Part shown: positions 11,944-22,995 of the stretch, piece by piece
Numbering within the stretch: position 1 is the stretch's first letter
Layout: every line of letters starts with the position of its first letter
Assembly: GCA_949130495.1 (NCBI GenBank)
Contig: OX422221.1
Coordinates: 145,919,405 to 145,983,404 of the forward strand
DNA: 64,000 nucleotides
Direction: 5' to 3'
Source: Sambucus nigra
Lineage: Eukaryota; Streptophyta; Magnoliopsida; Dipsacales; Adoxaceae
Translations under genes and position numbers: made by a program
Notes under the pieces: model-generated
Told to the model about the DNA's origin: nothing
Databases searched by the model: none
Seen by the model: only the letters and a program-made list of their open reading frames with translations

Positions 11944-14111
11944 ATGGCAAAGATCGGTAATAGGCCAGTGTCTGAGTTTAGGAAATTTTATAATATCCCA
12001 GAGTGGGTAGAGATTGAGTGCGTCCCTCCCCCTAGAAATGTTAGAGAGATAGAGGGTGACCATTGGATCCATGTCTTGCTGCTTTCCCAAGGGGGACTTA
12101 CTTTTCCTCCCAACAACCTATTCTTGCACTTCTTTGGTTATTTTAACATTGTTCCTGCACAGTGTTCGCCCAATGTGTGGAAGGTAATCAATGGTGTTCA
12201 TAGAATAAATCAGTTATATGGTACTAAGTTAGGGCTCGCCGAGGTCTGTTTCTTATATTCTTTTCCTCGAACTAGTTCTGGTGTTCTCTATCTCAAAGCT
12301 AGGAGTCCTGACAGGGTATTGGTGGTAAACCTTCCTGATTCCCATAAGAACTATTGGCAAGAGGGCTTCCTTGCTAAAAATTGACAGTTTTCTCCCCAGT
12401 CTGAGGGGTCGAGGTCCGATAGGTTTTCTGTTCCCTTTTATGGGGAGGAATATATAGGTAGACTTTGCTCTGTCCCTTCATTTCCTTACTGATTTGTGAT
12501 CTTTCTATTTTTTTTATTTTTTCTTCAGCGAGGTCGAAGAACTTGGAACCTGCTCTCAGCGAGATTTGCCTTTCTAAATTGGTCAAGGCCTAGAATATCA
12601 GGGAGCCTCTAGCCGACGACGAGTATCCTCGGTCTGCTGCTTCATTGCTCGAATACAAAAATGTTGGTTCTAGTTTTATAGCGAGGCCGGTAGATAGTAT
12701 CCCTGAATTTGATACCTCTGAAGAGACTACTGCCGATCCTATTCAGTTGGACGAGGAGGAGATTAGCTCTGAGAGTGATATCGCAGGTGGTGTTGAAGGA
12801 AATTTTGGTGAGGAGAGCTCCAGTGGTGGTAACTCTTCTGATTCAGAGGAAGTTTCTGAAGCCCGGGAATCTTCAAGCACATCCAGCAGTTCAAGCGAGG
12901 AAATGGTTCCTCCAAGGAAAAACTTGATTCGGTATGATGATGACGATGATCACGTGCTCCTCGCTCAGAGGTCAAAGAAGCAGAAGTCCAGTACTGGGGA
13001 TGTAGCTACTGGCTCTCGGTCTTCTTCTCAGGAGCAAGAGAGGAAGAGGAGAGAAGAAGAGCAGATGAGAGAGAGAGAGAGAAAAAAGGAGGAGGAAAGA
13101 AAGAAGATGTAGGAGAAGAAGAGGATGGAGGATAAGAGGAGAATGGATAAGGAGAAAGAGGAAGAGAGGAGAAAGATGGGGTCAAGGTTGAAGGCTGGGC
13201 AAGCCTTAGTCCCGGTGTCTGCCTTGCCTGAGGGAGCCTCAGTTGCCATTTCTCCTCAATTGGCTCCTGCGCTGCTCGAGAGGGTAGTTCTTCCTGCAGA
13301 TCACCAGAGGGCGCTGGGGTCTGATCAATTTCCCCTACAAGCTAGCCAGAGGCTAGCCTTGGTAAGATCTTTTCCCTTTTCTAATGCTTTAACAAGTTTT
13401 AGCTGTTTCTTCTTCCTGATCTCTTCTTTGTTTTTATAGTTTGTGACTGACTTTGCCGTGCTCTATCGCTCTCGCGATGAGATCATGAGTAAAAACAGCA
13501 AGCTGGAGCAGCAGAATGCTGCCTTGGGGGTGTGGGGCACTCAACTGGAGGCTGATCTAAAGAGTACTGATGCTGCCCGAGGCTCTTCTGACCTGGCCCT
13601 CGTCAATTCTAATCGAGAGAGGGATGCGGCGATTAAAGAGATGATCGAGCTGAGGTAGTCCTATGACCTGGTCTGTTTGAGCAAGTTGTCCATCGTAGAG
13701 GAGAACAAGGTGCATACCGAGCAGCTAAAGGAGAAAGAGTCCCAGGCAGCCACCATCAAGGAGGATTCATATAACTCCAGGTGGATTACTGCATATGAAG
13801 ACGCCGAGGTTCAGATAGGCTACATCAGCCGTCTGAACTTCAAGAAGCGTTGGAACAAGGCCCTCTTAGCTGCTGGTGTTGATGCTGACTCTCCTCTGTT
13901 CGACGAGCAAGACCCGGGCCTGAAGCCGACTGTGGATGAAGAAGCCCCTGCCCCGGCCATCGAAGGCGTTGAGCCTATCTCCCAGACGTTGCCTGCCGAG
14001 GTCCTTCCTGCTCAGGCGACAGAGGTTGCCCCTACTGAGGGGGGTGCTTCTACTATTACCGACAAGGGGAAGCAACCAGCTACTTTTGGGCAGCCTGAGG
14101 TTGCTAATTAG
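11944..14111 (+). pseudogene. Antisense gene of a Tat element (Transposase_28-like), two introns, four premature stops
   Basis: It runs opposite to gag-pol, as the extra ORFs of Tat retrotransposons are known to do. Exon 1 (11944-12457) resembles the 'putative gypsy-type transposon' domain (PF04195-like) with a conserved WVEIECVPPP stretch. A GT-AG intron (12458-12528) joins it in frame to exon 2 (12529-13361), an acidic serine-rich segment followed by a Lys/Glu/Arg coiled coil. A second GT-AG intron (13362-13439, donor GGTAAGATC, acceptor TTTTTATAG) joins in frame to exon 3 (13440-14111), coiled coil then an Ala/Pro-rich tail. The whole is 673 codons with no frameshift, but with in-frame stops at 12382, 12591, 13110 and 13656. 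The function of this family is unknown. Confidence 0.72.
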
Positions 14112-14303
14112 TTATTTCTAGGGTTACTTTTTATATCTTCGTTTGTAACTTTCCTTTTTGCTGCTCGATGTACTTTAACCCTTATCAATGAAAAGGTTTT
14201 TTTTTCCCAATGCACTGATTTATTTTTCTCTCCGTTGCCCTTTTATTGCTTGTAGTCGATTGATGTCGATGATTATATACCAGCCACTTCCTAACTGGGA
14301 AGG
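14112..14303 (+). terminator. Probable 3' untranslated region and poly(A) region of the antisense gene
   Basis: T-rich sequence with TTTGTAACTTTCC and a near-canonical AATGAAA motif at about 14187 follows the stop at 14111, consistent with a plant 3' end. No transcript evidence is available. Confidence 0.35.
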
Positions 14304-15170
14304 ATGCTTGGACCTGATGTAAGCTCTGAAGTTTATCATACTTTTGTGAGGATTTGCAAATCACTACGATTAAGGAATAAGCGCTTTATGGAGCAGACTG
14401 AACTTGTCGCTAAACTGAAGGACAGGCTCCAAGAGATGGAGGAAGTTGGCGCCTCAGTTCAAGAGGAGGTGAATACACTAAGAGCAAAGCTTTTAGATGC
14501 TTATGAGATCAACCTAGTTGGGGAAATACTTCAGCAAGAGAATGAAGCTTTAAGGAGAGAGGTCTCGCGTTTTAGGGAGCATGCACCGAGCATCGCTCCT
14601 GCGGTATTACGAGGTTCCTCCTCGTCATGAGCTGGAGCAAGATCAAGCGATGTTCCTCCGGTGCTGCAAGGTTCTACTCCGTCGACTGTTCCATGAGCTA
14701 GTACAAATGCCAGGGGCCCAGCTAGGGAGATGGAAGAGCTTCGTGATGATGTTCGACGAGCATATGTGATTGTTGTTGGGCTTCAAAGGGATGTTACTCG
14801 GCTGCGGAACTTGTTTAAAAAAGGACCTCGGTGAGTATGGGTCGACGACTATGAGCAGGGTTAGCTAGACGCTCCAACGAGGCTGACAGAGTTTGAAGAG
14901 CTCGCCTTCAGCAAGGGGTAGTTGAGTGCCTTGATGGAGATGCAAGTTCCAAGGAAATCAATGCTCTAGTATCGCCATGAAATATCTTCTTCCACTCGGA
15001 TGACTAACCCCTTCCGGAGAGATGATCAGTGGATACCCATTGATGCCATCCCTCGGCAGCTATTGGAGTCGGATACGAACGAAGTCGAGGAAGAGTTAGT
15101 CCCTCACCCCAATGATGGTAGAAGAGCTCAAGTGGCTGATTATCTCATCCAGAGGCCTCAACCTCATTGA
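14304..15170 (+). pseudogene. Second opposite-strand reading frame in B, coiled coil
   Basis: The first 108 codons (14304-14630) are charged and heptad-like (LKDRLQEMEEVGASVQEEV), predicting a coiled coil. After a stop the same frame can be followed, with more breaks, to a TGA at 15168-15170. I do not recognise a family. It may be a distal exon of the antisense gene or a second antisense ORF. T-rich sequence with ATGTAATGAAG and TTTATTGTAAATG follows, resembling a 3' untranslated region. Confidence 0.35.
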
Positions 15171-15821
15171 GATTTTGCCAGTAGCAAGTCTGTATATATA
15201 TATGTAATGAAGTAGATGTTTTGGGCGATATCTTCGACTAAACATGTATTGTATTTATTGTAAATGTGATGAATTAATATAAAATTTATGTTTTGGGCGA
15301 ATTTTGCCGACTAAACAAGTCTATTATATTTTCTACATCTTTGCTCCTTTATTATCTGTAAATTTGCATTATTGCGTAAGTGTCCCTCCAGTCCAGTATA
15401 CTATCGAGATACCATTGTGCCCCACTTTACCTTTTAGGTCGTGTCGTCACACTCCCTTAGGCCTAAGTGTGGCAATTGGCGAGGACACACCTGGTGTTGG
15501 ATGCTCTATTCGATCAGGATTTCATTCAACCAAAGATGCTTTGGTGACCAGTTTTAACTTGGCTAAATTGCCTAAGGATCTCCTGTAGGGCTTCATATAT
15601 TGCCAGGGGTAATGCTAAGAGGTTTTTCGTGTTTCATAACGAAAACCCGAGGAGGGGCATTTCCCTGCTATGGTGTAATGATCAATGTGCCTGTCACTTG
15701 GAAAAGGTGTGTGATAAAGCTTATATAAGTGATACTAAATAGAACGCAGCCGTTAAACAACTTTCGTTAATGACAAGAAAAATGAACTTCTAGTTCCATA
15801 ATAGAAGAATAAAAGAAGAAT
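15171..15821. other. Non-coding spacer of B between pol and the opposite-strand genes
   Basis: Contains a short direct repeat, TTTTGGGCGATATCTTCGACTA and TTTTGGGCGAATTTTGCCGACTA-like sequences, at about 15219 and 15292. No recognisable coding sequence on either strand. Confidence 0.5.
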
Positions 15822-16030
15822 CTAAAAATAAAATTTCTTGAGATTGGCTGCATTCCATGCTCGGGGTATTTCTCTGCCTTCCATCATTTCTAAGTGATAG
15901 GTGCCTTGTAGATTATCTCTTGTTATCTTGAATGGTCCTTCCCAATTTGGCCCTAGCTTACCGTATGATGGTTTCACTGAGCTGCCCAGGACTTTCCTTA
16001 GGACATAGTCCCCAATTCGAAATGTCATTG
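15822..16030 (-). pseudogene. pol: Integrase C-terminus of element B, distal fragment
   Basis: The minus-strand frame encodes the end of a Tat integrase, with the GPNWEGPFKI motif near residue 47 and the typical WNAANLKKF tail before the TAG at 15824-15822. It was separated from the rest of integrase by insertion of C. The first residues of the open frame come from the LTR of C, not from B. Confidence 0.85.
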
Positions 16031-18336
16031 TGTCACGACCCCAACCCAAAATAGTATTAGGGAACGAGTGTCTTGACATGCCACCAAGGCAACAAATATT
16101 CCGATTTAATTATTTCCTTAAATTATTGCAACGGATATATTATCACATGGTTATGAATCATAAAATACCGAAAGTAAAGGAATTACGTCATCAGAGCTTT
16201 CTAAAGGAAACTTCATATATATTAAAAGTAACAACGGGTTACAACTTAAGAGAAAATTTAAACCTTATTAAAAGAGAGCCAGACATGATCTAAATAAACA
16301 TTTTACAAAAAGAGCTCTAAAAGCTAAATCTTCAATAGTCCATTTTCATTCCGTCCGTGAGCCTAAACGTTTCCTGAAAAATGGTTATTTATACAACATC
16401 AGCTAAAAGCCGAATGAGGTTCAATCTCCAAACATTCCAGGGTTTTCAGAAAATAGATACCTATTCAAGTCAAAATAAAAGGAATATACATATATGGAGA
16501 GGAACTTGCAGTAAATAAATATAATTTTGAAATGAAATTATATATATCACAATTGGATAGCTCAGAATAATACGAATGCAACAAATCAAATGTGATATAT
16601 TTTTCTTTCAATCATATCATTTTGATGGCCAAGTACACTCTAATACCCAGACATATAGTGTTACCAAATGTTTCCACCCAGTAACATCACAGACAGATAA
16701 TCATGATTTTTGGAACAACGCCTTATTTAGGGCACACCAGCGATAAACCAGCTCGGAAGGTACCACCCAAATATTTTCACCCGGTAGTCAAGGCCAATAT
16801 AGTAAGAGAGTTTCCATGGGCCGAATCAACAATTTCAGAATTCAAATCAGATGTTTATATGGAGAGATATAAACATATAACAAACGACGAAATCATCGGT
16901 ATCAGATGCATTTTGAGAATAAAATCATTTCATAAAATATACATATTTTGCATAATATAATATAATCAAAATGCGCAAGAAATTGCATAGAGTACTCACC
17001 CAAAATGGAGGTCAGATTTACTGGTATTGAGTCTTCGATCACACGTTAATCTGATAAAGATTTAAGTACACGTTCTAAGGTCCAGTTTATACTATACTTT
17101 AATAATAACTTCCTCTTTTAAAGGATTACTGAATCCCCATTTTTCAACTTTTAAAACTCATTGATCGTAATTGAAGAATTCAATTCATTGTCTTTCCTCA
17201 TCAGCCGGTTCCCAGTAGAGATGGAGGGTCACAGGGGCACCACTTAAATACCATCTCATCTAGACAGAACATTTCCGGATTCATTCTCAGTAGAGATAGA
17301 GGGTCATAGGGGCACCACTTAAATACCATCTCATCTAGACAGAACTTCACCGGGCCTAACTTTGGAATTACTTAAATGGGATTCCATAATAACGAGCAAT
17401 TTCTTTAAAAAGAATCATTTTTAAAAGTGTATAATTTCAAACAAGTTTATAAAATCAACTTGGATTTGTTCTAAATTTTAAGTTTTGATTAGTGAATTCT
17501 TTATTGTATTTTACCAGCATAACTACTAAGTAAAGCTATAAAACAACAAATTAAAACTATAAAGATGCATTATAACATTAAGATTACCTTAAGATGAATA
17601 TCCCTAAGAACTTCTTCTTAAACTTTCTCACACTTTCTCTCACTATTTCTTTCTATAATTCTCAAGGAATTGGTGTGAGTTTAAAATGATCCCCAAAGGC
17701 CCTATTTATAGTTTTCCAAAGATATTTAGGTGTTGACACGTGTCTGGGTGATAAGGTTTCACTTTGGTGAGTCGTCGTTCACGTGTCGTGCAACGGATCA
17801 GCCTTGCAGTCTTGGTTTACCAAACGGCGACACGTGTTTTTCCTTTTTCTAGAGGATTTACATGAGTTTTATCCTTTCCTATAGAGGTGACACGTGTGCA
17901 TTGGATATGTTCAAAAGAAAGCACGAGGTGGAAAGTTATTACGGGTATAAGGGTCATTTTACACCTGAAGGGTATTTTAGTAATTTTACACCATATATTT
18001 TCAATATTTCTTTTAGGTCCCTGGAAATATTTTATTTACAAAAGACCCCTTTTTAGTTTTCATTTTGGTCCCTAAAACTTTCTTTATTAAAACCAAGTCC
18101 CTAAAGTTTCATAAAATTACATTTTCTACCCCAAAACTTATCACTTAGCTTAGGATGTGCCATAAAATCTCAGTTTGACCCATTTTATCGTTGATTCTTC
18201 AAATTTAAAAATGGGCTTTGTCATATTAAGAACTCGAAATATCATATATGTAATAATATATCATTATTAGATAGTAAGTGTGACGAAATTGAAAGAAGAC
18301 AATTATATATTGGCATAAGAAAATGGGGTCATTACA
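16031..18336 (-). repeat. Element C 3' LTR
   Basis: Matches 22996-25303 along its full length. It carries four G-box palindromes and a TATA box on the minus strand. Confidence 0.95.
17703..17896 (-). promoter_or_regulatory. G-box cluster and TATA box, element C 3' LTR
   Basis: CACGTG occurs four times (17737-17742, 17780-17785, 17831-17836, 17891-17896), mostly as GACACGTGT. On the minus strand these precede TATAAATA at 17710-17703 by about 30-190 bp. CACGTG is the known core bound by plant bZIP and bHLH factors and is part of abscisic-acid and light response elements. Confidence 0.7.
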
Positions 18337-18350
18337 TCCTACCCTCCTTA
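18337..18350 (-). other. Polypurine tract of element C
   Basis: TAAGGAGGGTAGGA on the minus strand, directly before the 3' LTR. Confidence 0.85.
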
Positions 18351-18381
18351 TAATAAGTTTGGTCCCCAAACTTTACTTACA

Positions 18382-20039
18382 TTAATTTCCAAAAAGGTAT
18401 GGATATCTCTCTTTTATTTCATCTTCCCGCTCCCATGTTGCTTCTTCAACAGAATGATTCTTCCATAACAATTTGACTAGTGGAATAACCTTGGTTCATA
18501 ATATTTGATCTTTATGGTCCAAGATTTCCACTGGATGCTCAATGTATGTCAAATCTTCTCTAACTTGAAGAGGCTCATGACTTAAGATATGTGCTGGATC
18601 AGGGATGTATTTCTTCATCATTGAAACAGAAACACATTATGCACACTAGAGAGTTCAGGGGGTAAGGCTATTCTATACGCAACAATACCTATCCTTTCAA
18701 GGATTTCAAAAGGTCCTATGTATCTTGGACTCAACTTTCCTTTCTTCCCAAATCGGATTACTCCCTTTGTCGGTGACACTCGTAAGAAAACATAGTCTCC
18801 TCTTTGGAATTCTAACGGTCAGTGCCGATTGTTAGCATAACTCTTTTGACGGCTTTGAGCGATTTGAAGTCGGTCTTGTATCAATTTCACTTTCTCTGTT
18901 GTGACCTGAATCAATTCTGGTCCCAATAATTTTCTTTCTCCAACTTCTCCTCAACATGCAGGAGAACGACACCTTCTACCATAGAGTGCCTCACACGGAG
19001 CCATTTAAATACTTGCTTGATAGCTATTATTATATGCAAATTCTACTAACGGTAAATGATCGTCCCAATTCCCCTTTAAATTAAGTATACATGCCCTAAG
19101 CATATCCTCTAAGGTTTGGATGGTTCTCTCCGATTGTCCGTCAGTTTGAGGATGAAAAGCGGTGCTGAAATTCAATTTTGTTCCCATGGCTACTTGTAGG
19201 CTTTTCCAAAAGCGAGACACGAATCTAGGGTCACGATCAGAAACAATTGAAACTGGGGTTCCATAAAGCTTAATAATTTCCCGTATATACAATTTAGCTA
19301 ACTTTTCTAAGGAATGGGTAATCTTAATGGCAAGAAAATGAGAAGATTTAGTTAACCTATCAATAATTACCCAAATGGAATCATTACCATTGGAACTCCT
19401 TGGTAGCCCTGTCACAAAATCCATGGTAATATGTTCCCACTTCCACTCAGGGATTGGTAAAGGTTGTAATAGTCCTGATGGTTTCTGATGTTCAGCTTTT
19501 ACTTGTTGACAGATCAAACACTGAGATACAAACTCTGTTATCTCCCTTTTCATGTTATTCCACCAAAACACTTCTTGGAGATCTCTGTACATCTTGGTAT
19601 TTTCGGGATGAACTGTGAATCTCGAGTAATGACCTTCCTCCAAAATCTGCCTCTTTAGTTGGGCATTACCAGGTATACAGACTCCATTTCCAAACCTTAA
19701 TATATCATCTCGTATCGCAAATTCAATTCTCTTCCCTTCAATAACCTCTTCTTTAATCTTCCTCAGTTGTGGGTCATTTACTTGTGCAACTTTAATTCTT
19801 TCCATCAACGTGGGTTGTATTTGTAAGTTTGCGATTATTCCTCCTTCGCCATAAATACGTACATCTATTTCCATACTTCTCAAATCTTTCAATAGAGCTT
19901 CCTGGCTGGTAATAAGACATGCTAAATTTGGTGTAGACTTTCTACTCAAAGCGTCGGCAACTACATTAGTTTTCCCCGGGTGATAGTGAATATTTACATC
20001 ATAATCCTTCATCAATTCTAACCACCTCCTTTGTCTCAT
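18382..20039 (-). pseudogene. pol: Integrase and chromodomain of element C
   Basis: The open part (20039-19005, 344 codons) has the end of RNase H, the zinc-binding domain (H...H near HYSRFTVH, then CLICQQ) and the catalytic core: TMDFVTGLP (Asp), IVSDRDPRF (Asp), [10 protein letters not shown] (Glu). After a TAA at 19005 the C-terminal part continues with several stops, then a one-base frame change near 18620. It carries the GPF motif and a chromodomain with VKLLWKNHSVEEATWE, ending at TAA 18384-18382. Chromodomains in this clade are known to steer integration to marked chromatin. Confidence 0.88.
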
Positions 20040-20066
20040 ATTTAATTCCTTCTGAGTAAAGATATA

Positions 20067-20492
20067 TTACGAACTCTTATGATCGGTATAAATTTCACAA
20101 GTCTCACCATACAAATAATGTCTCCAAATCTTAAGAGCAAAAATTACCGCTGCTAATTCTAAGTCATGGGTTAGATAATTTTGCTCATGGGGTTTTAATT
20201 GTCTCGAGGCATAAGCTACTACTTTTCCATTTTGCATTAGCACACATCCCAAACCATTTTTAGAAGCATCACTATGAATCACAAATCCTCCTGTACCGGA
20301 AGGAATAGTCAAAATTGGGGCAGTTACTAATCGATTCTTAAGTTCTCGAAAACTATTCTCAACTTCCTCACACCATTCATATTTCACCGTCTTTTGCGTT
20401 AACCTAGACAGAGGTTTGGCAATACTAGAAAATCCTTCAACAAATCTTCGATAATAACCTGCTAACCCTAGGAAACTACGAATCTCCGTCAC
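20067..20492 (-). pseudogene. pol: RNase H of element C
   Basis: 141 codons with [14 protein letters not shown] (RT connection), [12 protein letters not shown] and IYTDHKS, the Ty3-type RNase H signature. A premature TAA ends it inside the domain; the same frame goes on into integrase. Confidence 0.9.
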
Positions 20493-20501
20493 ATTAGTTG
20501 G

Positions 20502-21023
20502 TCATGGCCAATTTAGTATAGCCTCGATCTTTTGAGGATCAACTGATACTCCGTCCTTGGATATGACATGTCCTATAAAAGAAACACTAGGCAACCAAAA
20601 TTCACACTTCTTTAATTTTGCATATAATTTCTCTTTCCTAAGGATTTGTAATACTATCTCCAAATGCTTCTCGTGTTCTTCAATACCTTTGGAATAAATA
20701 AGGATGTCATCAATGAAAACAACCACACACTGATCCAGATATTTCCTAAACACTCTATTCATCATATCCATAAAAGCGGCTGGTGCATTAGTTAATCCAA
20801 ATGGCATCACAAGAAATTCATAGTGACCATATCTAGTACGAAAAGCTGATTTCGAAATATCCTCTTCCTTAATCTTCAATTGGTGATAGCCTGACCTAAG
20901 GTCAATCTTCAAAAATACTTGCGCACCTTGCAGTTGGTCAAACAAATCATCTATACGAGGTAAGGGGTATTTATTCTTAATGGTCACCTTATTTAGTTCA
21001 CGATAATATATACATAACCTCAT
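20502..21023 (-). pseudogene. pol: Reverse transcriptase of element C
   Basis: 173 codons with [32 protein letters not shown] and the catalytic FIDD (about 20706-20717). It is in the same frame as the gag-protease piece, from which one TGA separates it. It ends at a second TGA (20504-20502), probably a decayed CGA codon. Confidence 0.92.
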
Positions 21024-21062
21024 CGTTCCATCCTTCTTTTTAACGAATAATACTGGAGCACC

Positions 21063-22766
21063 TCAAGGGGATATACTAGGTCTAATAAAACCCTTGTCTA
21101 ACAGATCTTGTAATTGAATTTTTAATTCCCTTAATTCTAAAGGTGCCATGCGATAAGGTGGTTTTGAGATTGGTTTGGTTCCAGGAACAAGGTCAATGGT
21201 AAATTCTACTTCTCTACTAGGAGGTAGACTGGGCAAATTATCTGGAAAAACATCTGGAAAAAGTCTAGCTATAGGAATATCTTCTAAACTAGGCTCTTTT
21301 GTTTGCAAATCAATAACACTGGAACGGAATCCTTGACACCCCTTCTTTAGAAAATTACAAGCTTTCATTGCAGAGATAATACGCATGGGAGATAAAATGC
21401 TAGTTCCTTCAAAACTGAATTCTGGTTGGTTAGGAATTTGGAAAATAACTCTCTTCTCAAAACAATCCACCCTAGCATGATATGATGCTAACCAATCCAT
21501 CCCCAAAATGACTTCAAAATCTCTTATGTCTAAAACTATCAAATCAACGAATAGTTTATGACTACTGACATTTATAGGGCAAGACTTATATACTAATGTT
21601 CCCATCAATAACTCACCCGAAAGAGTAGAAATGTGTATGATATGATTCAAGGATTCAGGAATATTAGAAAAACGATTAACAAAATGCACAGACACAAATG
21701 AATGGGTAGAACCAGGATCAATTAAAACTTGAAAAGGTTGTGCACATATAGAAAGTGTACCTGACACTACTGCATTAGAAGCCTTTGCATCAGAAAGATT
21801 AAAGACTCTACCTTGTCTGCCCTGATCCTTATTGTCATTGGAAGTCTTTGTTGCCGTCTTCCCTTTGTTAGTACAATCTCGCATTTTATGTCCCTTTTGT
21901 CCACACCCAAAGCAACTCCCCGTCTTCAGGTAACACGGTCGCCCTCTATGAATATTACCACAACGTTGGCATTTATCAACATTAGAGGGTTTGTTTACTA
22001 AAGGTTGTCCTATATTAGGTATAGTCCTAAAGGGTTTGTTATTGGGGTTCCTTCCTCTTTGTTCTCCAAACTTCCTCTTTCCCTCTCTAACCTGATTATA
22101 CTCTTCACTATCCTTCTCAGCTATTGTTGCCCTAGCCACCACGTCATTATATGATGCCAACTTTAGGATGGAAATTCGGCTACGAATATTCAACCTTAAC
22201 CCACGTTCAAAATTCTTGGCTCTTAAAATATCGGTTATCACAACATGAGGTGCAAAATGGGATAACTCAGTAAACTTTGCCTCATATTGACTAACCGTCA
22301 TATTTCCCTGAACCAGACCCATGAAGTCAGCTGCTTTTTGGTCTTGCACCACTTCGGGAAAGTATTTCTCATAGAAGATCATTAAGAAGTCATTCCAACC
22401 TATGGGATTATTCCTTTCCCCATGCATTCTCTTAGTCATTCTCCACCAATGTTCGGCTTCACCTTCTAACATGAATGTTCCAAATAAAACCCGTTGTTCA
22501 TCTGTACACTTAAGAACATCGAACATCTTTTCCATTTGCATCACCCAATTTTCTGCTTCAGTGGGGTTAGGAGTCCCTTTAAAAGACGGAGGATTCAACT
22601 TCTTGAACTGTTTAATAGTAAAACTACTTAGTTCAAGATTTCTTGGTGCTCCATTATTCACCTGATGCTCCACAATTCTTGCTGGACTTTCAATTGCCTT
22701 ATCTGCACCTTCCAGTCCTTCCATACTCGAACCACTAGTCCCTGGAGTTGATCTTGCCTTGGTCAT
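21063..22766 (-). pseudogene. gag-pol: gag-protease of element C
   Basis: 567 open codons from the ATG at 22766. The central part is a Retrotrans_gag domain (motifs WVMQMEKMFD, AEHWWRM, FMGLVQGNMTVSQYEAKF). A zinc-binding pair follows (CQRCGNIHRGRPC and CFGCGQKGHKMRDC, near 21870-21975), then the aspartic protease (LIDPGSTHSFVS near 21690-21730, with DPGS where DTGS or DSGS is usual; ILGMDWL downstream). The frame stops at TGA 21065-21063 where the family has tryptophan, at the start of RT, and the same frame then continues. Gag itself is intact. Confidence 0.92.
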
Positions 22767-22974
22767 TTTCTACAGTCATGGAAAAACGTAAGATGTATTA
22801 TACTAGCCCAAGATTGCATTTTAGAAGAACAATGATATATAAACAACTATATATAGACTATAAGAAATATGGAGGGTTATCACATAAGTCGGATATTTAA
22901 TCCTGTAACCTATGTATGGAGACTTAAAATCGATAACGTTCGAAACTTATGTTCAGTAGTCTACGGGTTCATAA

Positions 22975-22991
22975 CCTATGCTCTGATACCA
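22975..22991 (-). other. Primer-binding site of element C
   Basis: TGGTATCAGAGCATAGG on the minus strand, four bases from the LTR, complementary to the initiator-tRNA(Met) 3' end. Confidence 0.9.
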
Positions 22992-22995
22992 CCTC

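Noticed and set aside
16703..16960. 85-codon frame repeated at 23670-23927
   Set aside because: LTR sequence of element C present in both LTRs; no known domain and opposite to element orientation.
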